Source of the DNA: Zygnema cylindricum
Lineage: Eukaryota; Streptophyta; Zygnematophyceae; Zygnematales; Zygnemataceae
Direction of reading: 5' to 3'
DNA length: 64,000 nucleotides
Assembly (NCBI GenBank): GCA_037447655.1
Contig: JBBHKE010000834.1
Coordinates: 580,499 to 644,498 of the forward strand
Shown here: in pieces, positions 56,849 to 64,000 of the stretch
How the letters are laid out: the number at the start of each line of letters is the position of its first letter
Position numbering within the stretch: position 1 is the first letter of the stretch
The notes under the pieces: model-generated
The model's input: the letters and a program-made list of their open reading frames with translations, nothing else
The model's database searches: none
Told to the model about the DNA's origin: nothing
Made by a program: the position numbers and the translations under genes

Positions 56849-58319
56849 GGGTAACGTTCCATCAGGCGAAAAGTGGGGAAGTTTACAGAAATCCGCGACT
56901 ATCCGTACCAAATCGTACCGCTTAATTTGTTTTTATAGGAAAAACAACATTACAGAGAATCTTCTCAATACTCTCCGAAGGTCTGGGAGGTAATATTGAC
57001 CGTCGGATGTTCATCTGCGAGGCGTTCGCTTCATTTTTCTCTGTAACTGTCAACCCACTCGAGGAGGTGGGTTGGCAGATACAGAAAAAAGAAAGCGTGT
57101 ACCCACTTGAGGAGGTGGGTTGGCAGATACAGAAAAAAAAAATCGTGACACGCTGGACGATTAAGCTACGTGTCATGATTTAAAACCAACGAAAATTGAC
57201 CAAATTTGCACATGACACGCGCTTTCAAAAATACAACCGAAAATAAAAATGTAATTTCGTAACATTCCTTCGTCACGCTAATTTAGGTAACTTTTGTTCG
57301 TCACACTATTTCTCTCAAAGGACTTTCGTTATGTTTGAAAACAAAAACCCTAAAAAATGAGCTGGCGTAAAGATTGGCGTCTGCAAAAAGTATAAATTTT
57401 TTGTCGTATGATGATTTCGTACGCAGGTACATGGTACGCAAAAGAAGATTTGAAGTGAAATTTGTCATTGCTAAAAATCTGAAAGATATTCAATATCGGA
57501 TCGTAGCTTGCGTGGCGCCAATCAATTTAGAACACGTGGTTTACAGAACCTCGTGATGGAACATCGACTCAGGGTGGCCTTCCATTAGCGGAAAAGTGGG
57601 GTTTTTTACCGAAGGCCGTATAGTATCGTACAGGTCCGTACCTTTTTTTTTTTTTTCAAGGAAAACATCAATATTGAAAAATGTCCAAGGTTGTAGGCGT
57701 AAACTCGGACCGTCGGATGCTATTACACTTTTTATCCAAGACGCCACGTCATTAACCCCACAGTTTGTTAAGACCGTGCACTGGGAGGACAATTCTCGAA
57801 AACTGAACGTGTAAAAATAGGCCGCGTGGAAAAGGTAAAAAGAATCCACGATGAGCCCGCGCGTATGTGCGTACACGTCGCAAGGGCCATGTGCCTTCCG
57901 CCAGGGTGGCTGCGAATCCGCCGAAGTTGTCCCGTCACGCTCCCACCATCAAAGTTTGCCGCCGCCTTTTTGTCGTTGCGTTTTTAAATTTTGGGTAGTA
58001 CATTTAATGCCCCTCTGTACGAGTCATTAATTACCTCCGCTGGTACAGATATTACCTCCGCTCGTACATATATTGCGTTCAGACTTTGCATTCTAAGTTT
58101 CTTTCAAGATTTTAATAATTTAATATTAACCTACGTGTTACCAACCAGAAAGAGCCACACAAAAAAAAAGTGGTATAATGACGCGACCTAATGGAAGGCA
58201 CGCCCTTCAGTAAAATTTTCCGTACAATTACTGAGACGCCTAATGGAAGTCCACCCTCAATCAACCCGGTCTGTAGAGTTGGCCGTACGATTACAGAAAC
58301 GTCTGATGGAACTTTACCC
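56849..58319. mobile_element. PIF/Harbinger-like MITE, GGGTGGA family (copy F, host of copy E)
   Basis: TIRs GGGTAACGTTCCATCAGGCG and inverted CGTCTGATGGAACTTTACCC, with TAA duplicated at 56846-56848 and 58320-58322. Copy E lies inside; without E and its 3-bp duplication F is about 783 bp. It has two hairpins of CAACCCAC/GTGGGTTG type near 57048-57125. Confidence 0.85.
57572..58256. mobile_element. PIF/Harbinger-like MITE, GGGTGGA family (copy E, 685 bp)
   Basis: TIRs GGGTGGCCTTCCATTAGCGG and inverted CGCCTAATGGAAGTCCACCC, with TCA duplicated at 57569-57571 and 58257-58259. It is nested in copy F. This is the cleanest reference copy in the window. Confidence 0.9.
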
Positions 58320-58329
58320 TAACTCTGAT

Positions 58330-58760
58330 TTTTGGTCATCCTGAATAGAGTGGTTTACGGAACGTGTCAGTCTGTACAAATTGGTACATTTTAAGTAATA
58401 AAGTTCGAAACATTGATTAAAATAATAGGGAACGCACGTAAAACTGCGCTCAGAATAAAAGGCAAAATGAGATTGTGCCTATTTTAGTGTAAAGATATTG
58501 ATCTGGTATAAATTATACGAGAGAAAACCCAAATTAGAGTTATGAATCAATTAAAGTAAAAGGACGCGACGGTGTACGATTTGTCAGATTTTGTGTTCGT
58601 TCCTATTTTAGTGTAAAGATCGTGATCGCTGATTCATTATAGGCGAACTGTACCCAAATTAGAGTTATGAATAAATCAGAGTAAAAGTTATTTTTCAGAA
58701 ACGCGAAAAATCCAAATTAGAGTTAATTACACTAATTATTTCTTAACGCTAATAGTGATT
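58330..58760. repeat. Decayed CACCG-family MITE remnant
   Basis: It contains AATAGAGTGGTTTACGG, AATTAGAGTTATGAAT and TTAACGCTAATAGTGATT, all typical of CACCG-family interiors and ends, but the TIRs are not preserved. Confidence 0.4.
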
Positions 58761-60090
58761 ATTGTACTTTAACAATTCGGCAAGGCATTTAGACCAGAAA
58801 ATGTTAGATTTACCCACGGCTATTTAAACACGGTAACGTGGCAAAAACTTGGCAGCTCTAAGGATTCTGTTAAATTGATCAAGGTTGTTGGAGCAATCTC
58901 CACCCTTCCTTTAAATACGACAATTTAAATTGATGGTTTTGTACACAAATGGCTTTAGACACATCATTTCATTGGAACCAATTATTTTCCGTTTTAGCCT
59001 CTTTAACCAAATTTTTATCATCTTTACCAATTTCACATCATACTTCCGAGGTTTTCGATAAAGATGTGTTCGAAGTAGTTAAATGTGAACAAGAAAAGAA
59101 TGACTAAAAGAGTCACATTGGGGAAAGTGTTTTTTTTTATTATTCTACATATTTACTGTGTTTTACATTACCACATGGTGTGGAAAGGTATTCATTGGAT
59201 TAAAAGATATTAACACTGATGCTCAAGTCTATCAGATCTTAAAAATTAGTATACCACGTCAATTATTTAAGTCCAAAAGGAAACCGTTAGTCAATTAATT
59301 TTCAAGTTTGAATGTGTGGATATGATGCGTGGTGCGAAAACTGATTTTTTTTAATGTGTCATTTGCGTCGTTTCCTGGTTAAGCCCATTTTCTTACATGT
59401 CATATTAGTGCACAAAAGTACATTTTCTAAATATTTTTCAGATTTCAGTAATAAAGTACAACACCAATTTTACCTTCTGTCTGCTTGTCGCATACTTAAC
59501 AGCGTGGGTACACAGAAGAGAGAACAATTTAACTTTAGGACCAATAAAGCCCAAGGACTTTTATTCAGCTTATGCTTTCATTACGCTAAAAACTAAACAC
59601 TAAAATCAAAACCACAAAATGAACCCTACAACAAGTACTAAAACGGAAAGAATATTAAAGCTAAGCAGATGATTCCTCACTAGCCTATCCTATTGTTTCT
59701 ACTGTTTCCATGAACTCAAATAGTTCACCATCGCAGGTTTTTAACAAATTTTTAATAAAGTTAAGTAGATATCGTATCAAACTAATTTCTAGAACTGCGG
59801 AGGTCATGGATGTAGAATCGGTGTCTTGATAAGATGTGAATGTCACGTCCCTCACATTCCACCCAGGGGGAGAGGGGGAGAAGGGAGACGGGGAGAGGGG
59901 GAGAATGGGAGAAGGGAAGTTAACATACAGACACCGGACCGTCGAATAAACACAAGTTCTTAAGTACCAAACGCGTCAATATTAAACCCTAATTTTTGGT
60001 ATTTCTGCCTCGTGATAACACTAGGTTAAGAAACTACACGACAAATACACCGTAATAATACACATGAGACGAAAAGTTGAAGGGACAGTA
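58761..60090. other. Intergenic DNA, no gene seen
   Basis: AT-rich with a short G-rich run (GGGGGAGAGG units, 59870-59915). Frames such as 59354-59596 have no recognisable domain. Confidence 0.35.
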
Positions 60091-60103
60091 ACTCCGAAAC
60101 CCT

Positions 60104-60105
60104 TG

Positions 60106-60139
<34 letters not shown>

Positions 60140-60141
60140 CC

Positions 60142-60179
<38 letters not shown>

Positions 60180-60223
60180 AAAAAAAAAAAAAATAAAAAA
60201 AAAAAAATTTACCGAAAAAAACC

Positions 60224-60290
<67 letters not shown>
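60104..60290. repeat. Poly-A tract, about 185 bp with few interruptions
   Basis: Runs of 15-50 A broken by TTTA, TTCCC and CCG. It lies about 520 bp beyond the stop codon of the minus-strand peptidase gene. The Lys-only open frame here is an artefact. Length may be unreliable. Confidence 0.85.
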
Positions 60291-60808
60291 AAATTCTCAA
60301 GAAAATGAATGAATGTGGGACATGAATGAGGGTTTTGTCCTCAACACCATTACCAAAAAAAAAATCTTAAACCTCCAATATACAAAACAGAAAAAAAAGG
60401 ATAGCAAATTCTTCGACAATATCCTCGTGTCGGCTTTCAACTTTATATTATGTCTACTCTTTTTATCTTCTCTATTCTCTTCAAAAAATGAATACACTAA
60501 ATAAGACTGGCATTTTAAAAAGGCAAATCAATATAACCAAAGACCATTGGCCATTTTTTTTGAATTTTTTCAAACAGATAGGTTCTGTCATGAAACCCAA
60601 AAACGAAAATAAGACCAACGAAAATAATTTAAAAAGCTTCAAAATATGGTCAACTCACTTCATTTCAACTATTTCCTTATCCTCCTCCTCCTCCTCCTAC
60701 TTCTTCCCCCCCTTCTCCTCCTTCCCCTCCTCATATCCTTCTCTTGCTTTTCTTTTTTTTGATGTCAGGTTTTTCCGGTCAGTGCCGAAAAGAAATGCCA
60801 TCACCGTC

Positions 60809-63607
60809 TCAAACCGGCAGTTGGGCTTTACAACTCGCGAGCTTTTCCGAGACTTTCTTTCCATCTGAAAATATGACGACAAAAAACAAATTTGCAAAAA
60901 TGAGGGCCATTGAATTCAAAACCGGAAGAAAACCGAAAAAAAATGAAAGAAACTGAAAACTAAAACGATACAAAACCAGGAGTGCTAGGCTCCCCTTTCA
61001 CTCCCAGTCCCCTCTCTTAACTTCCATAACTGATTCCTTGTTACCAACCTCGAAGTTTCATACCAACTTCCCAAACTTGTCTATTACTTCATCTTTTCTT
61101 TCCGTACCCTTATGTACCCTATTTCCAATCTACTAGTTTACTATCCAGACGCGTCTATACTCCACAACCAGTTCAAATATTCCTGTGACATTTTGGGTGT
61201 GTGTGGTGGGTGTGTGGTGGGGGTGTGTGGTGTGGGTGTGTGGTGGTGGTGGGTGTGTGGTGGGTGGGTGTGTGTGGTGGGTGTGTGTGTGTGGGGTGGG
61301 TGGTGTGGGGTGGGTGGGGTGCGGGGTGGTGTGTGGGGGGGTGCGTGGGTGTGCGTGGGTGTACGTGGGTGCGCGTGGGTGCGTGGGTGCGGGCGTGTGT
61401 GGGTGCGCGCGTGCGGGGGTGCGCGCGTGCGTGTGCGTGTGTGTGTGTGTGTATACACACACACATGCATATACATGTGCTAAATGTAGATATACACATG
61501 TTTCTGTGTGGTTTCTCTATCACTTATTACAATTCAAACCAAACAACAGACGATATAAATACAAATATAAGATGAGAAAATCATGACAAGATACATCATG
61601 TATTATAAAGAAATGTATAAAGAAGTTTCTCTGTCCGTTTCATGAAATTTTTCACAAATGAAAATGCAATGGGTACACGTCCTTGTTAACTTTCTGACTC
61701 ATGACCGTCAGATCACCTCGTTTCAACCAGATTAGGCCACCCCTTTACACCCCCTTTTTTTTCTGAAAACTAAATTGCAAAGCCTTCTCTTTAATTCCAG
61801 ATAACCTTCTATTATGTAAAATTGTCCCAGTCACTCCATACCTGAATCACCCGAGAAGCGACCTATTCTTTAATCCTTTTTGCACCACTTTGTTATTTCT
61901 TCCTATTCCCAAATCAGTTACCATATTCTTTTGAAAAAAAAAATTACAACCTACGATTCTCTCCCACTCACCAGGTAATCGCGAAAAATCGGGTTCAATT
62001 CCGTTTTGGTCGATATCTTTGTGTGACGGCGTCACATATTTTCCTACCGTCAAAATAATTCCGGAACCGTCACTTAACTCATAGACCGATTGGATGAGAC
62101 CCTGTCAACAAGAAAACAGAACAGCAGAAAGATTGAAAAAGTTTAAAAAAGTTGAAAAGTTTAAAAAAGTTGAAAAGTTTAAAGAAAGTTTAAATTTTTT
62201 TAGTACTTATTGGTGAGTTGTAAAACATAACAAAAGTAGATTATCACAATCATTTTTCTTCTCTTTTCACGCCAATTTCCACTCACACCCGTTATCTTTT
62301 TTCAGCCACCTTTCCGATTCCATTTTCGGATTTTCAATACTTATGGCTTTACCGCGCTCTTTTCATTTGTTTTTAACCAAAACCCAGATATGGTTTCTCA
62401 CTCCTTACCACACTCAAGGATAAGTTTCCATGACGACAAAATTGAGAGGTTCTTGACTGGTATAGCTAACATTATATCGGTTTTGACAATATTCAGAACA
62501 AGTTACAGAAATTCTGTTCAACGCCTCTCTCCCTCTCTTCACCCTCTCCCTTCCCCTCTCCCCCTTCTCCCCTCTCCCCCCTTCCCCCTCCCTCCCCCTT
62601 TTATAGCGTTGCAGTTTATCATCCACTCTTTTATTCCCCTACCACCACACCATCCTCTCTCCCTCACTTCTCTCCTCCCTTCAACATCATATTCTCAACA
62701 TTACTTAAGGTTTATACATCACCTTCCCAAAAGTTCGACCCCCGACCAAAACCGCCCGACAGTTGTCGTGAAGGGCAGCTGCCACCTGTTCATATAAGAA
62801 GACCCAAATAGTAAAAACAGTGACAATAATAGTTTCAATCCACCAAAAATAGTGTGAAAAAACTCCCATAGCACGGCGATGCACTGTACTCCACACTAAA
62901 CTACAGAAGGACAAAAAAGAGTGGCACTTGGTGGATCGAATGGGAATGGAATGAAACACTTTTTTTTTTTTTTGTTTTCTATTGTTTGCAGAAACTGCGA
63001 AAAATCATGCCTTTTATTTCAAGTACTAGGCGAGGTACAGGACTCACAATGAATAGTGAGGATAGACTAATAAATAAACATATTGGTACGGGGGAAAATA
63101 GTATATCCACACATAAATGGGACATAAGTTAACACACCCTTTTTTGTTCTTCTAAAATACTACTGGAATATAATGCTGTTTGGTAGAACTAGTAATTAGT
63201 ATGAGACCACCGACAGACAAAAAATTATCGAATTCGATTCATCATAATGGGGCACTTAAAAATTGATTAGTCCATAGCAAGTATAGTGAGATGCATAAAA
63301 ATCTCATGCAAGTTCATTTTTACACGATCATTTAACCAAAGGAAAAAGGAGGGGGAGAGGGGGAGGAGAAAAGACAGGGGATGGGATGTGGTGGGGGGAG
63401 GGAGATGGGCAAGGGAAGTGGAAGGAGAGGGGCAAGAGGAGGAGAAGGGGAACGAGGAGGAATGGGGTAGAGAGTGGCCCATAGAGAAGGGAAGGGGAGA
63501 GGGATGGGAAGGGAGAAAGGAGATGGAAAGAGAGAAAATGTAATAAAGAGGGTTGCAGAAATCCTCACAATCTCACTAGCACTGGCGGTCCGGTTGTTCA
63601 CCAAAAC
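60809..63607 (-). CDS. CTPA: Carboxyl-terminal processing peptidase, C-terminal part (exons 63607-63569, 62785-62723, 62101-61972, 60864-60809)
   Basis: Serine peptidase of family S41; in plants these enzymes work in the thylakoid lumen and trim the C-terminus of photosystem II D1. Exon order: VLVNNRTASASEI|VAAALHD; NCRAVLVGGRTFGK; GLIQSVYELSDGSG, TVGKYVTPSHKDI, GIEPDFSRLP; DGKKVSEKLASCKAQLPV then TGA. The TASASE serine and TFGK lysine form the Ser-Lys catalytic pair, split by an intron after Ile. The four exons total 288 nt, phases agree, and each has GT/AG ends. The PDZ domain and transit peptide lie upstream, beyond the right edge; I see no further exon between 63608 and 64000. Cys replaces the more usual Lys/Gly in HDN-C-RA. 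Confidence 0.9.
61197..61460. repeat. GT-rich microsatellite in the last intron of CTPA
   Basis: About 260 bp of GTGTGG/GGGTGTGC on the plus strand, passing into GTGCGC then (GT)n/(AC)n. It could form Z-DNA or, on the G-rich strand, G-quadruplexes. Long frames on either strand are compositional. Confidence 0.9.
62515..62665. repeat. Pyrimidine-rich tract in a CTPA intron
   Basis: CTCTCCC/CCCCTT-rich on the plus strand in the 62102-62722 intron, thus purine-rich on the coding strand. Low complexity. Confidence 0.7.
63340..63540. repeat. GA-rich tract in a CTPA intron
   Basis: GGGAGAGG/GGAGGA-rich on the plus strand in the intron 62786-63568, so pyrimidine-rich on the coding strand. Low complexity. 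Confidence 0.75.
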
Positions 63608-64000
63608 CTGCAATCATCATACACACCAAAAATGGTACATAAATGTTACTAATTCAGATTATCATAATTTATAACCTTTCTTCTTTTTCAAGTTTTTGGG
63701 GTTATTTCGATAACTCAAGGGCGCTTTTAGGACCTTTCTTCTTCTTTTAGTATGCTTAATTTCCGGTAATTCAAAGGTGTTTTTTGGATCTTTCTTCAAT
63801 CCTCTGTCTTTCTTTAAAACATTATTTTCTACTTCAGGGCTTTGTCATCAAATGGGGATTTCTTCCAGAAACTTTTTGGGTCCTCTTCGCCTGTTTTAGT
63901 GTTTTCCAATGTAACTATTAGTTATTCCATTAAGGGATTTAAGGTCCTAAAAGGGTTTTTCAGAGACTCATTGCCAAAAAAAGCATATCAGACGGATTCT

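Noticed and set aside
60064-60312. Poly-Lys frame
   Set aside because: It is the translation of a poly-A tract.
61112-61586. Val/Gly/Trp/Cys-rich and Thr/His/Pro-rich frames
   Set aside because: They are translations of the GT-rich microsatellite in a CTPA intron.

Overview
The window is AT-rich nuclear DNA from a plant-lineage (streptophyte) eukaryote. The evidence is: genes split by GT-AG introns with long pyrimidine tracts; a NOI/RIN4-type protein; a thylakoid-type C-terminal processing peptidase; a receptor-kinase exon; and Ty1/copia and Ty3/gypsy retroelements of plant type. Nothing suggests bacterial organisation. I cannot name the species; a bryophyte or charophyte would fit. One assembly gap (10 N) lies at 4225-4234.

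Host genes are few and short. Hand-splicing gives: (1) the 5' part of a gene for a secreted protein, + strand, 3563-4290, running into the gap; (2) tRNA-Leu(CAA), - strand, 4565-4648; (3) a complete three-exon gene for a 96-residue NOI-domain protein with a C-terminal CVIS box, + strand, 14035-17358; (4) a three-exon gene for a 239-residue multi-pass membrane protein of a DUF457-like plant family, - strand, 19125-22522, convergent with (3); (5) the last four exons of a carboxyl-terminal processing peptidase (S41, CTPA type), - strand, 60809-63607, whose 5' part lies beyond the window; (6) one isolated receptor-kinase catalytic-loop exon, - strand, 31274-31416. The exon models of (3), (4) and (5) each sum to a multiple of three and end at a stop.

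Most of the rest is transposable elements, often nested. There are at least seven MITE-like elements with TIRs starting CACCG and TA target duplications; two elements with imperfect 8-bp target duplications (hAT-like); and a family of about 700 bp with TIRs near GGGTGGACTTCCATTAGGCG, 3-bp target duplications (TTA/TAA/TCA, PIF/Harbinger-like) and, in several copies, a central hairpin.

From 28 to 57 kb the window is dominated by LTR elements: a solo gypsy LTR (28024-29007, TSD TGTAC); a gag-only copia remnant (32.8-34.4 kb); a gypsy integrase fragment ending in a PHD finger (35.8-37.1 kb); two degenerate copia elements with tRNA-like SINE segments and LTR-like repeats between them (38-46.3 kb); and a full-length but decayed gypsy element with two LTRs, PBS and PPT (48293-56387).

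The most unusual points are the PHD-tailed integrase, a 466-bp direct repeat carrying an identical 72-codon ORF on both sides of a kinase exon, the Harbinger-like family whose nested copy reconstructs to full size, the minisatellite/MITE/solo-LTR nest, a 139-bp triplication in the gypsy protease, and an antisense ORF in the gypsy leader.
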